Assembly (NCBI RefSeq): GCF_001467625.1 | Contig: NZ_LNYB01000080.1 | Span: forward strand, 358,271-422,270 | DNA length: 64,000 bases | Direction: 5' to 3' | Source of the DNA: Legionella feeleii | GTDB taxonomy: Bacteria > Pseudomonadota > Gammaproteobacteria > Legionellales > Legionellaceae | Part shown: positions 55,180 through 64,000 of the stretch, piece after piece | Numbering within the stretch: position 1 is the stretch's first letter | Layout: each line of letters starts with the position of its first letter | Notes under the pieces: generated by a model | The model's database searches: none | What the model was told of the DNA's origin: nothing | The model's input: the letters and a program-made list of their open reading frames with translations, nothing else | Position numbers and translations under genes: made by a program

Positions 55180-56685
55180 ATGTATCATTTGCTCAATTTA
55201 TTGATTTGGTTACCCATTATCGGAGGGGTTTTTGTATTCCTCACTGGCGATGATAATAACCCGAATGTATCACGTTATTTATCTTTATTTACGGTTATAC
55301 TCACGTTACTAATCTGTATACCATTGGTAACCGGATTTGACGTCAATACCCCGGGTATGCAACATCTCGATGAAATAACCTGGATGCCAGCTTTAGGAAT
55401 TAACTATAGCTTGGGAATTGATGGTATGTCACTGCTATTAATTATCCTGAGCATCTTTACCAATCTTATTGTGATCCTCGCAACCTGGGACAGTATCCAT
55501 CAGCGTGTTGGCCAATATATGGCTGCATTCTTAATTATGCAGGGTTTGTTAGTAGGTGTCTTTTCAGCACTTGATGCAATTGTTTTTTATATATTCTGGG
55601 AAGCAACGCTTATCCCTATGTATTTGATTATCGGTATTTGGGGTTCAGATAATCGCGTCTATGCAGCAATAAAATTTTTCCTATACACCTTCTTGGGTTC
55701 TGTGCTTATGCTGGCCTCGTTCCTTTATATAGGCTATCAGGCAGGGTCATTTAAAATTGAAGCTTTTTATGCCGTAAAATTAGGGATGACTGCCCAAACG
55801 CTCATCTTTATTGCTTTTTTCCTTGGTTTTGCAATCAAGATTCCAATGTTCCCCGTGCATACCTGGTTACCAGATGCCCATACCGAAGCGCCTGCCGGTG
55901 GTTCAGTTGTTCTGGCGGCAATATTGTTGAAGCTGGGTGCTTATGGATTTATTCGTTTTTCCTTGCCGATAGTACCTGATGCCTGTAGTAAATACGCGAT
56001 GGTTATGATTGCCCTCTCATTAATAGCGGTAGTCTATGTGGGCTTGGTCGCTATTATCCAAAAGGATATGAAGAGACTTATTGCCTACTCATCAATATCC
56101 CATATGGGTTTTGTAACCCTTGGTTGTTTTGCTGTATTTGCTATAGCGAAACAGTCAGGACTGAGTAATGCGGGTTTGGTTCTTGAAGGAGCCATTATTG
56201 TGATGATTTCCCATGCTTTTGTCTCCAGTGCCATGTTTGCCGGCGTAGGTTATATTTATGACAGAATGCATACTCGTCAAGTTAAAGATTTTGGTGGGTT
56301 AGTCCATTCCATGCCAATATTCGCTTCCTTTTTCATGCTTTTTGCTATGGCAAACGCAGGATTGCCCGGAACTTCAGGTTTTGTTGGTGAATTTATGGTG
56401 ATTTTAGGAAGCATTAAAGCAGGCTTCTGGATCGCATTTTGGGCTGCTACAACATTGATTATTGGTGCCGCATATACTTTGTGGATGTACAAACGCGTCA
56501 TTTTTGGTCCGATAACTAATCAAAAGGTTGCATCCTTACGTGATATATCCGGCTTCGAAATCAGTGCTTATGCACTCCTTGCTTTTATGGTGGTAGCAAT
56601 GGGTGTATATCCAAAGCCCGTACTTAATTATATTCATCAAACAGTCAGCTACACCTTGGCTCAGGCTGATAAATCAAAATTATAA
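55180..56685 (+). CDS. nuoM: NADH-quinone oxidoreductase subunit M
   Basis: 501 residues, 14 helices. Key residues lie in FYIFWEATLIPMYLIIG (Glu) and FPVHTWLPDAHTEAPAGGS (Lys/His region). AAGGTGAAGG precedes the ATG. Confidence 0.96.
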   Translation: MYHLLNLLIWLPIIGGVFVFLTGDDNNPNVSRYLSLFTVILTLLICIPLVTGFDVNTPGMQHLDEITWMPALGINYSLGIDGMSLLLIILSIFTNLIVILATWDSIHQRVGQYMAAFLIMQGLLVGVFSALDAIVFYIFWEATLIPMYLIIGIWGSDNRVYAAIKFFLYTFLGSVLMLASFLYIGYQAGSFKIEAFYAVKLGMTAQTLIFIAFFLGFAIKIPMFPVHTWLPDAHTEAPAGGSVVLAAILLKLGAYGFIRFSLPIVPDACSKYAMVMIALSLIAVVYVGLVAIIQKDMKRLIAYSSISHMGFVTLGCFAVFAIAKQSGLSNAGLVLEGAIIVMISHAFVSSAMFAGVGYIYDRMHTRQVKDFGGLVHSMPIFASFFMLFAMANAGLPGTSGFVGEFMVILGSIKAGFWIAFWAATTLIIGAAYTLWMYKRVIFGPITNQKVASLRDISGFEISAYALLAFMVVAMGVYPKPVLNYIHQTVSYTLAQADKSKL

Positions 56686-56704
56686 CTAGCAAGGTTAAAT
56701 AAAC

Positions 56705-58150
56705 ATGACAGTATCATTACTTGAGAATCTACACATCGCATTACCTGAGATGATTGTGTTAGTCACCGCCTGTATAGCCTTGTTGGGTGATCTTTTTTTC
56801 CGACATCGCTACGCTTCGATTGCATTTGCCTGCGCAATTGCAGGGCTGGCTTTAGCTGCTGGTGTAAGCTTTATGCTACTTGGTAGTTTCAAGACAGTAA
56901 TCCTTGGCGGTCTTTATGTTAGTGACGATATTGCACAGCTGATGAAATTATTTATTTATCTTAGCGTTTTTCTCTGTTTTTTCTATTCGCAGCGTTATAT
57001 CGATGAGCGTCAGATGCCTGCAGGCGACTACTATGTCCTTGGCCTGTTTTCCATGTTAGGAATGATGGTACTTGTTTCAGCTCATTCATTACTGACCATT
57101 TATCTAGGTCTGGAGTTACTTTCCTTACCTTTATATGCGATGACTGCAATCCGTCGCACTAACAGCGACGCATCAGAGGCAGCCATGAAGTATTTTGTGA
57201 TGGGTGCGATTGCCTCTGGCATGCTCTTGTATGGTTTATCCTTGTTGTATGGTGCTACAGGGAAACTCGATTTGCTTGATATTGCTAATGCTGTTGCTGC
57301 CAATTGGCAGCAGGACAGTACTTTATTGTCGTTTGCTTTAGTATTTATTATGGTGGGTGTAGGGTTCAAATTAGCTGCAATGCCGTTTCACATGTGGGCA
57401 CCGGATGTCTATCAAGGTGCGCCAAGTGCAGTCACCCTTTTTATTAGTGCTGCGCCTAAGATAGCCGCGCTTGGCATGGCATTGCGCTTGTTAACGCTAG
57501 GTTTGGCGGGTATTTCACCGCAATGGCAACAGTTACTGCTGATAATGGCTTTGCTATCAACCGGACTAGGTAATTTGTTGGCAATTACTCAAGTTAACAT
57601 TAAGCGGCTTTTGGCTTATTCTGCTATTTCCCATATTGGCTACTCGCTTTTTGGTCTCTTGGCAGCGAGTGATGCTGGTTATGCTGCAGCGCTTTATTAT
57701 GTACTGGTCTATTCGTTAATGACGGTTGCTGCCTTTGGATTGATTGTGATTTTATCAAATAAGGGTGTCGAAATAGATCAGGTCGATGATTTGAAAGGCT
57801 TAAATAAGAGAAATCCCTGGATTGCCTTTATGCTCTTGATAGTCATGTTTTCAATGGCAGGAGTTCCACCTACCGTGGGCTTTTTTACCAAATTACTGGT
57901 TTTGAAGGCGTTGGTTGATGTTAACATGACTTGGGTTGCAGTACTTGGCCTTTTCTTCGCTGTCATTGGTGCTTATTATTATCTGCGTATTGTTAAAGTG
58001 ATGTACTTTGATGAGGCTAGTGATAGCACCCCAGTGCGATTTTCTATGCCAACCCAAATTATATTTTCCTTGAATTGCCTGTCTCTTCTGTTCCTGGGTA
58101 TATTCCCTTCAGCGCTAATAACCGCTTGTATTAACGCGTTTGCTGGTTAG
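56705..58150 (+). CDS. nuoN: NADH-quinone oxidoreductase subunit N
   Basis: 481 residues, the third antiporter-like subunit, with [33 protein letters not shown] and the [10 protein letters not shown] segment. Last gene of the operon; its stop is directly followed by a palindromic element. Confidence 0.95.
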   Translation: MTVSLLENLHIALPEMIVLVTACIALLGDLFFRHRYASIAFACAIAGLALAAGVSFMLLGSFKTVILGGLYVSDDIAQLMKLFIYLSVFLCFFYSQRYIDERQMPAGDYYVLGLFSMLGMMVLVSAHSLLTIYLGLELLSLPLYAMTAIRRTNSDASEAAMKYFVMGAIASGMLLYGLSLLYGATGKLDLLDIANAVAANWQQDSTLLSFALVFIMVGVGFKLAAMPFHMWAPDVYQGAPSAVTLFISAAPKIAALGMALRLLTLGLAGISPQWQQLLLIMALLSTGLGNLLAITQVNIKRLLAYSAISHIGYSLFGLLAASDAGYAAALYYVLVYSLMTVAAFGLIVILSNKGVEIDQVDDLKGLNKRNPWIAFMLLIVMFSMAGVPPTVGFFTKLLVLKALVDVNMTWVAVLGLFFAVIGAYYYLRIVKVMYFDEASDSTPVRFSMPTQIIFSLNCLSLLFLGIFPSALITACINAFAG

Positions 58151-58151
58151 A

Positions 58152-58348
58152 GGCTGTTGAGATTTCTACCTTGTCAGGTATGGCTTGATTTTCTGCACTT
58201 CGCTGCGAAGCTCTAATATCAAGCCATAAGCTGTGCAGGTTGGAGGATTCGCGCAATGGTCCATGGGAGCATGTCGGTCAAGGGGATACGGCTGAGGTGC
58301 CCCAATATCAGGCTATAAGCACTCAGGCTAGCGAAATCGCAACAAGCC
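58152..58348. repeat. MITE-like inverted-repeat element after nuoN, about 197 bp
   Basis: GGCTGTTGAGATTTCTACC at the left is matched by the complement of GGCTAGCGAAATCGCAACA at the right. Inside, TATGGCTTGAT (58179-58189) and ATCAAGCCATA (58218-58228) form a perfect nested stem. CTTGATTTTC..TGC..TTCG and the outer arm resemble the element at 28987-29117, and GGAGGATTCG..GCAA..GGAGCAT resembles the nuoD-nuoE element. No gene is seen between nuoN and the tRNA. Confidence 0.6.
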
Positions 58349-58443
58349 AAATACTGAAGGAATAATTAATTTCTTAATATCCTCCAACTGATAAAAAAAG
58401 CTTGATAAATAAAGGGAGGGTGAGTATACTTGCCCTCAGTTGA

Positions 58444-58520
<77 letters not shown>

Positions 58521-58525
58521 CTATT

Positions 58526-58550
58526 AAAAACCCCATCATTGGGGTTTTTT
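58526..58550 (+). terminator. Intrinsic terminator after initiator tRNA
   Basis: AAAAACCCC-ATCATT-GGGGTTTTTT, a compact stem with U-run starting 5 bp after the tRNA. It separates the tRNA from most rimP transcription; about 190 bp follow before rimP. Confidence 0.88.
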
Positions 58551-58740
58551 ATTATGCTCAAACAGGTAATGAGCAATATAAAGCTATCAGTCAGGCGATG
58601 GTGAATTACTCAAGCTCTGTTTTAAGATTATATTTGGGGCCGTGGGCAATGATGTTCATAGAGTAGTTCCCAAAATAGTCATTTCGAAAAATATGCCTGA
58701 ATCAATGTCAATCCAGGAAAAGTAGGTGGTCGGGTAGCAT

Positions 58741-59187
58741 ATGATACAGAGCGAAATTGAACAAATATTAAAGCCGGTGATTGAGGATTTGGGTTACGAG
58801 CTTTGGGGATGTGAGTACTTATCACAGGGGAAACATTCGCTGCTGCGTATATATATAGATAAAGTCGATGGCATTGGTATCGAGGATTGTGAGCGAGTTA
58901 GTAAACAGGTTAGTGCGCTCCTCGATGTGGAAGATCCCATCTCGGGAAATTATAGTTTAGAGATATCTTCTCCAGGAATACCTCGCCCGCTGTTTAATAA
59001 AGAGCAGTATAAGCGTTATCTGGGGTGCGATATCCAGGTAAAATTGTTTAAACCCGTAGCAGGTAGACGCAAACTGTCTGGTACTCTTATGACTGTTAGT
59101 GATGATCAGTTGATATTAAAAGTGGGTGATGAGCAACTGGAAGTACTATTTTCACAAATAGTAAAAGCAAATTTGACAGGCGAGTGA
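58741..59187 (+). CDS. rimP: Ribosome maturation factor RimP
   Basis: 148 residues. [21 protein letters not shown] and [15 protein letters not shown] are family marks. It assists 30S maturation. First gene of rimP-nusA-infB-rbfA-truB. A ribosome site GTCGGGT is weak. Confidence 0.95.
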   Translation: MIQSEIEQILKPVIEDLGYELWGCEYLSQGKHSLLRIYIDKVDGIGIEDCERVSKQVSALLDVEDPISGNYSLEISSPGIPRPLFNKEQYKRYLGCDIQVKLFKPVAGRRKLSGTLMTVSDDQLILKVGDEQLEVLFSQIVKANLTGE

Positions 59188-59195
59188 GGCGAACA

Positions 59196-60674
59196 ATGAG
59201 CAAAGAATTGTTATTAGTTGCTGAGGCATTATCTAACGAGAAGGGTGTGAGCAAAGAAGTTGTATTGCAAGCAATCCAAGCAGCGCTTGAATCTGCCACT
59301 CGTAAACTCACTGATAAAGATATTGGGGTGAGAGTAAAGCTTGATCCTCGTTCTGGCGAATATGAAACTTTCCGTTATTGGGATGTTGTTGCTGATGAAG
59401 AGATGGAGTTCCCTGAGCGGCAATTAACGCTTGCTCAAGCCAAGGAGCGCCAGCCAAAAATTGAGATCGGTGGACGTATTGAAGAGCCGATGCCTTCAGT
59501 TGAATTTGGTCGCATCGCCGCGCAAACCGCACGTCAAGTTATTATGCAAAAAGTACGTGAGGCAGAAAGGCAACAAGTGGTTGATCAATTCAGGAATAAA
59601 CTGGGTCAACTTGTTTATGGTACAGTCAAAAAAGTCACACGAGATAACATCATTATTGATTTGGGCGGTAAAGCAGAAGCCTTTATGCCGCGTAACGAAA
59701 TGCTACCTAATGAAATGTTTAGACCGAATGACAGAGTACGTGCCTATTTATATGAGATAACACCTCAGGCACGTGGGCCGCAATTGTATGTTAGCCGTAC
59801 TCGCAATGAAATGTTGGTAGAGCTGTTTCGTATCGAAGTACCTGAAATTGGTGAGAATGTTATTGAGGTTAAAGCTGCTGCCCGAGAGCCAGGCAATCGC
59901 GCTAAAATTGCTGTTAAGACCAATGATGGTCGTATTGATCCAGTAGGTGCTTGTGTAGGAATGCGTGGCGCTCGCGTTCAGGCTGTTTCTGGTGAATTGG
60001 GTGGTGAGCGTGTGGATATCATTTTATGGGACGACAATCCAGCACAATTAGTCATTAATGCGATGGCACCTGCAGATATCACCTCGATTGTTGTTGATGA
60101 AGATAGCCATACAATGGATCTGGCAGTACAGAAAGATCAGTTATCACAGGCAATTGGCCGAAGCGGGCAAAATGTAAGGTTGGCCAGTCAACTGACAGGC
60201 TGGACTTTGAACGTAATGACGGTTGAGGAGTTTAATAACAAGAGCCAGGAAGAGTCGAGCAAAATTGTTAATCTCTTTACCACAACGTTGGAAATTGATG
60301 AAGAAATTGCCAATCTTTTGGTGACACATGGATTTTCTTCTCTGGAAGAGATTGCGTACGTTCCCAAAGAAGAATTACTTGCTATTGAAGAATTTGACGA
60401 AGAAATTGTTGATGAACTAAGAAACAGGGCAAATGATACGCTATTGACCCAGGCGTTAACTTCTGGGCAAGGCCTGTCAGGCACTCCCACCGAGTCACTT
60501 TTGGAAATGGATGGGATGACGGAGGCTTTAGCTATTAGCTTAGCAGCTAAAGGGATTACAACAATGGATGAGCTTGCCGAACAATCGGTTGATGAGTTGC
60601 TTGATATTCATGGTATGACAGAAGAGCAAGCTGCCAAACTGATTATGACAGCACGAGAGCCGTGGTTTCGATAA
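59196..60674 (+). CDS. nusA: Transcription termination/antitermination factor NusA
   Basis: 492 residues (E. coli 495). N-terminal RNAP-binding domain, S1 domain ([18 protein letters not shown]), KH domains ([36 protein letters not shown]) and two C-terminal acidic repeats. ATG 59196 follows GAGGCG; an upstream frame overlaps rimP. Confidence 0.96.
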   Translation: MSKELLLVAEALSNEKGVSKEVVLQAIQAALESATRKLTDKDIGVRVKLDPRSGEYETFRYWDVVADEEMEFPERQLTLAQAKERQPKIEIGGRIEEPMPSVEFGRIAAQTARQVIMQKVREAERQQVVDQFRNKLGQLVYGTVKKVTRDNIIIDLGGKAEAFMPRNEMLPNEMFRPNDRVRAYLYEITPQARGPQLYVSRTRNEMLVELFRIEVPEIGENVIEVKAAAREPGNRAKIAVKTNDGRIDPVGACVGMRGARVQAVSGELGGERVDIILWDDNPAQLVINAMAPADITSIVVDEDSHTMDLAVQKDQLSQAIGRSGQNVRLASQLTGWTLNVMTVEEFNNKSQEESSKIVNLFTTTLEIDEEIANLLVTHGFSSLEEIAYVPKEELLAIEEFDEEIVDELRNRANDTLLTQALTSGQGLSGTPTESLLEMDGMTEALAISLAAKGITTMDELAEQSVDELLDIHGMTEEQAAKLIMTAREPWFR

Positions 60675-60835
60675 GAATTAATTAGATTGTTCGGGGTTGG
60701 AAAATTTCAACTTCATGCATTACCAGATTATCAAGGCGTTTGCTTATAATGCGTTGATTATACAGTGAATTTTGAGCTCATAGTATTTAGAATTAGAGCA
60801 GTTTCTATGTGGGATTGCTGAAAGGGGATTAAATT

Positions 60836-63418
60836 ATGGCGGATGTGACGGTTAAACAATTGGCTCAAGTCGTTGGTATCCCTGTTGAACGCCTATTGAA
60901 CCAGTTACAGGAAGCAGGGTTATCTTTTAGTGATGAACAACAGACAGTCAACGAAGAGCAGAAACGTATTCTGTTAACTCATCTTAAAGGTAGCTCTAAC
61001 CGAGAAACACGCACAACTCCGGAGCGAATTACTCTTCGCCGTAAGAGCCTTTCTCAAGTGACTGTTGGCCATGACGTACACAGTGGCAAAACAGTAAATA
61101 TCGAAGTCCGTAAAAAGCGAACTTACGTCAAACGAAGTAGCTTGCTTGATCAGCAAAGTGAAACTGAGCATGAAGAGGATATTGCTGCACCAGTTGAAGA
61201 TCTTGTAACGAAAGACGTTGCACAAATCTCCGAAGCTGAAGCGATTGCTGAGTCTGGCGCTGAAATTGAAGTTTTACCTGAAGAGCAAAATGGGCAAGTA
61301 GAGCTGGCTGCTGAAGAGCCGGAATTAGTTGCTGAAGCAGAAGAAGCGATTATCCCAGAAATTCTCCCCATAGCCGATCAAATTCTGCCGGAACCTGTTG
61401 CTGAAGAAAAGGTTGAGAAGGCTTCTAAAAAGAAGCACGGTGATAAAAGCGAGAAGACTGATTCTGAGGTTGAGTCAGATTTCAAGAAAGGGCGTGCTGG
61501 CAAGAGAGGTAAATATCAGGCTCCTGAGCGTGAGGATGATGAAGGCTCTGTAATGCGTCATAAGCGTAATAAAGTTAAAAGGCGCAAGGGTAGTGAAAAA
61601 TCAGAGAAATATCGTGAGGCCGAAGAGGCATTGACCCATGGTTTTGCTATGCCGACTGCACCTATGGTACATGAAGTATTAATACCAGAAACAATTACTG
61701 TAGCTGAATTGGCTAAACGCATGTCGGTAAAAGCTGCTGAAGTGATTAAAGTGATGATGGGCCTTGGTGCTATGGCTACTATCAACCAGGTTATCGATCA
61801 AGATACGGCTGCCATTGTTGTTGAAGAAATGGGTCATAAGTCAAAAATAGTAAAAGAAAATGCTATAGAAGATACACTTGGCGATGTCTTGAATAAAGGA
61901 AGTAAAACAGAAGCTCGTGCTCCCGTTGTAACCATTATGGGTCATGTGGATCACGGTAAAACTTCTTTGCTTGACTATATCAGACGTACCAAGGTTGCTG
62001 CCGGCGAAGCGGGTGGAATAACCCAGCATATTGGTGCTTACCATGTGAGCACACCTAAAGGTGAAATTACTTTTCTTGATACCCCCGGCCATGCTGCCTT
62101 TACCGCAATGCGTGCTCGTGGAGCGCAGGCTACTGATATCGTCATTCTGATTGTAGCGGCAGATGATGGTGTTAAGCCACAAACTGTTGAAGCAGTACAA
62201 CATGCCAAAGCGGCTAATGTGCCAATTATTGTCGCAGTTAATAAAATGGATAAACCTGATGCTGATCCTGATCGGGTTATGAACGAACTATCAGCCTATG
62301 ATGTAATTCCTGAGTCGTGGGGCGGAGACACAATGTTCGTAAAAATTTCGGCTAAATCCGGATTAGGTATCGACGAATTACTGGATGCTGTTTTGTTGCA
62401 ATCGGAAGTGTTGGAATTAACAGCAAATACTGATGGTGCAGCAAAAGGGGTAGTTATTGAGTCACGACTCGATAAGGGACGTGGTCCTGTGGCTACTGTG
62501 CTTGTACAAAATGGAACTTTGCATAAAGGGGATATCATCCTTGCTGGTTTGCAGTATGGTCGTGTTCGCGCCTTGGTCAGCGATAATGGCAGCCTGGTGG
62601 ACAGTGCTGGTCCCTCCATTCCTGTTGAGGTACTTGGGTTATCGGCTATTCCACACGCTGGAGATGAAGCAGTTGTTGTCCCTGATGAGAAACGAGCCCG
62701 AGAAGTGGCTTTATTCCGTCAAGGAAAATTCCGTGATGTTAAGTTGGCTAGACGACAAAAATCTTCTCTGGATGGTTTCTTTGAAACCATGACGACTGCA
62801 GAAGCAAAAGTGTTGAATGTGGTCTTGAAGGCTGATGTACAGGGCTCAGTTGAAGCAATTGCTGATGCGTTGGTTAAATTATCAACTGACGAAGTGAAAG
62901 TTGAAATTATTGCAAGTGGTGTTGGTGGTATTACGGAATCTGATGTCCATTTAGCTATCGCTTCCAATGCAATTTTAATTGGGTTCAATGTCCGGGCTGA
63001 CAGCGGTGCTAAGAAATTGGCTGAACAGGAAGCTGTTTCCTTGCACTACTATAGCGTCATTTATGACATCGTTGATCAAGTCAAAGGTGCGCTATCGGGT
63101 ATGCTGGCGCCCCAATTTAAAGAAGAGATTATCGGTATTGCAGAAGTACGCGACGTATTCCGCTCACCCAAGCTGGGAGCTATCGCTGGTTGTATGGTTG
63201 TTGAGGGTATGATCAAGCGTAATAATCCAATTCGTGTACTCAGAAATAACGTCGTTATTTATGAGGGTACGCTGGAATCATTAAGACGATTTAAAGATGA
63301 TGTTGTTGAAGTTCGCCAAGGATTTGAGTGCGGTATCGGGGTGAAGAATTACAATGATGTTAAGGCCGGCGATTTGATTGAAGTATTTGAGACAATTGAA
63401 ATAAAGCGTGATTTATGA
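60836..63418 (+). CDS. infB: Translation initiation factor IF-2
   Basis: 860 residues. IF2_N domain ([20 protein letters not shown]), a charged Glu/Lys-rich linker (about 60-270), G domain with [17 protein letters not shown] and NKMDKP, then domains II-IV. It places fMet-tRNA on the 30S subunit. A 161-bp gap after nusA without a gene may hold an internal promoter. Confidence 0.96.
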   Translation: MADVTVKQLAQVVGIPVERLLNQLQEAGLSFSDEQQTVNEEQKRILLTHLKGSSNRETRTTPERITLRRKSLSQVTVGHDVHSGKTVNIEVRKKRTYVKRSSLLDQQSETEHEEDIAAPVEDLVTKDVAQISEAEAIAESGAEIEVLPEEQNGQVELAAEEPELVAEAEEAIIPEILPIADQILPEPVAEEKVEKASKKKHGDKSEKTDSEVESDFKKGRAGKRGKYQAPEREDDEGSVMRHKRNKVKRRKGSEKSEKYREAEEALTHGFAMPTAPMVHEVLIPETITVAELAKRMSVKAAEVIKVMMGLGAMATINQVIDQDTAAIVVEEMGHKSKIVKENAIEDTLGDVLNKGSKTEARAPVVTIMGHVDHGKTSLLDYIRRTKVAAGEAGGITQHIGAYHVSTPKGEITFLDTPGHAAFTAMRARGAQATDIVILIVAADDGVKPQTVEAVQHAKAANVPIIVAVNKMDKPDADPDRVMNELSAYDVIPESWGGDTMFVKISAKSGLGIDELLDAVLLQSEVLELTANTDGAAKGVVIESRLDKGRGPVATVLVQNGTLHKGDIILAGLQYGRVRALVSDNGSLVDSAGPSIPVEVLGLSAIPHAGDEAVVVPDEKRAREVALFRQGKFRDVKLARRQKSSLDGFFETMTTAEAKVLNVVLKADVQGSVEAIADALVKLSTDEVKVEIIASGVGGITESDVHLAIASNAILIGFNVRADSGAKKLAEQEAVSLHYYSVIYDIVDQVKGALSGMLAPQFKEEIIGIAEVRDVFRSPKLGAIAGCMVVEGMIKRNNPIRVLRNNVVIYEGTLESLRRFKDDVVEVRQGFECGIGVKNYNDVKAGDLIEVFETIEIKRDL

Positions 63419-63783
63419 GTAAGGATTTTAAGCGAACCGACCGCGTTGCAGAGATGATGCAGAGGAAGCTTTCGCAAATTATTCAGCAGGAAATCAAAGA
63501 TCCGCGATTGCCTGCTTTTATTACTATCTCAGCTGTAAAGGTTTCTGCGGATTTGGGACACGCAAAGGTCTATTTTACCGTGTTCAACGATGACGTGAAG
63601 GAAACTGCAGCAATTCTAAATGCGGCTGCAAGCTATTTGCGTTCTGCCTTGGCAAGATCAGTGAAATTGCGTACGGTTCCTCAGCTTCATTTTGTATATG
63701 ATGAGTCAATAGAATATGGCAGGCGGTTAAGTCGATTGATTGATGAAGCTAATCCCTCAGACGCTGATGATGAACAAGATTGA
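63415..63783 (+). CDS. rbfA: Ribosome-binding factor A
   Basis: 122 residues. [19 protein letters not shown] and [16 protein letters not shown] are typical. KH-fold 30S assembly and cold-adaptation factor. It overlaps infB by 4 bp (ATGA). Confidence 0.96.
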   Translation: MSKDFKRTDRVAEMMQRKLSQIIQQEIKDPRLPAFITISAVKVSADLGHAKVYFTVFNDDVKETAAILNAAASYLRSALARSVKLRTVPQLHFVYDESIEYGRRLSRLIDEANPSDADDEQD

Positions 63784-64000
63784 GAATAAGCAGTCTGTAA
63801 ACGGTATTTTGCTGCTTAATAAACCACAAGGATTGTCGTCTAATGCTGTGTTACAGCAGGTTAAAAGATTATTTCAAGCAAAAAAAGCGGGGCACACAGG
63901 TAGTTTGGATCCATTGGCTACCGGTATGTTGCCGATCTGTTTTGGTGAGGCGACCAAATTCTGCCAATATCTTCTCAATGCTGACAAATGCTATGAAGCG
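63767..64000 (+). CDS. truB: tRNA pseudouridine(55) synthase TruB (partial, cut by window end)
   Basis: First 77-78 codons only. [15 protein letters not shown] and the catalytic Asp in [14 protein letters not shown] identify TruB, which makes pseudouridine 55 in tRNA T-loops. The start (ATG 63767 or 63770) lies inside the end of rbfA, so it is translationally coupled. The rest lies beyond the window. Confidence 0.95.
   Translation, partial: MMNKIENKQSVNGILLLNKPQGLSSNAVLQQVKRLFQAKKAGHTGSLDPLATGMLPICFGEATKFCQYLLNADKCYEA

Overview
The window looks like a Legionella chromosome, probably not tied to one species by what I can see. The reasons are a moderate-to-low G+C gammaproteobacterial gene set, a Thi5-type HMP-P synthase with the CCCFC motif, an orphan Fur-controlled IucA/IucC-type siderophore synthetase resembling frgA, and large multi-pass membrane proteins with no recognisable family. 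The assignment is inference from gene content; no search was run.

Left part (1-33300, accessory and mixed). A polyketide synthase remnant (KR, carrier protein and thioesterase, minus strand) is cut at its 5' end by an IS5-family element (2487-3339) flanked by CTAG. Just beyond the IS are an intact promoter, a TPP riboswitch and a Thi5-type thiamine-pyrimidine synthase. Housekeeping and metabolic genes follow: CapA-like, Hsp33, Rep and an old-yellow-enzyme reductase. Next come a 725-residue internally duplicated, His-rich membrane protein whose promoter overlaps a Fur-box-like site, and a secreted M28 aminopeptidase. Positions 14560-19200 (minus strand) hold the most unusual block. It contains an FMN 2-hydroxyacid oxidase with two altered active-site positions, an overlapping DIT1/PvcA-type isonitrile synthase homologue, an ATP-grasp ligase with a C-terminal membrane anchor, and the decayed remains of a second ATP-grasp gene plus another broken gene. 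The SpoVR-YeaH-PrkA stress operon, PepN, AroE, a patatin, a POT peptide transporter, a small P-loop kinase, a RidA-like protein and a second membrane protein follow.

Middle part (33300-43400). Hda-like and PgsA-like genes overlap by 4 bp. They are followed by the frgA-like siderophore synthetase with a Fur box between its -35 and -10, then yhbY, rlmE, ftsH, folP, glmM, tpiA, secG and tRNA-Leu(GAG).

Right part (43400-64000, core). The complete 14-gene complex I operon nuoA-N is followed by initiator tRNA-Met and the conserved translation operon rimP-nusA-infB-rbfA-truB (truB cut by the window edge). In E. coli the same flanking order occurs without the nuo operon between leuU and metY.

Short inverted-repeat elements resembling MITEs or REPs lie between genes, including one between nuoD and nuoE and a related pair at 28987 and 58152. 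The best candidates for something undescribed are the isonitrile-synthase/FMN-oxidase/ATP-grasp block and the Fur-linked duplicated membrane protein.
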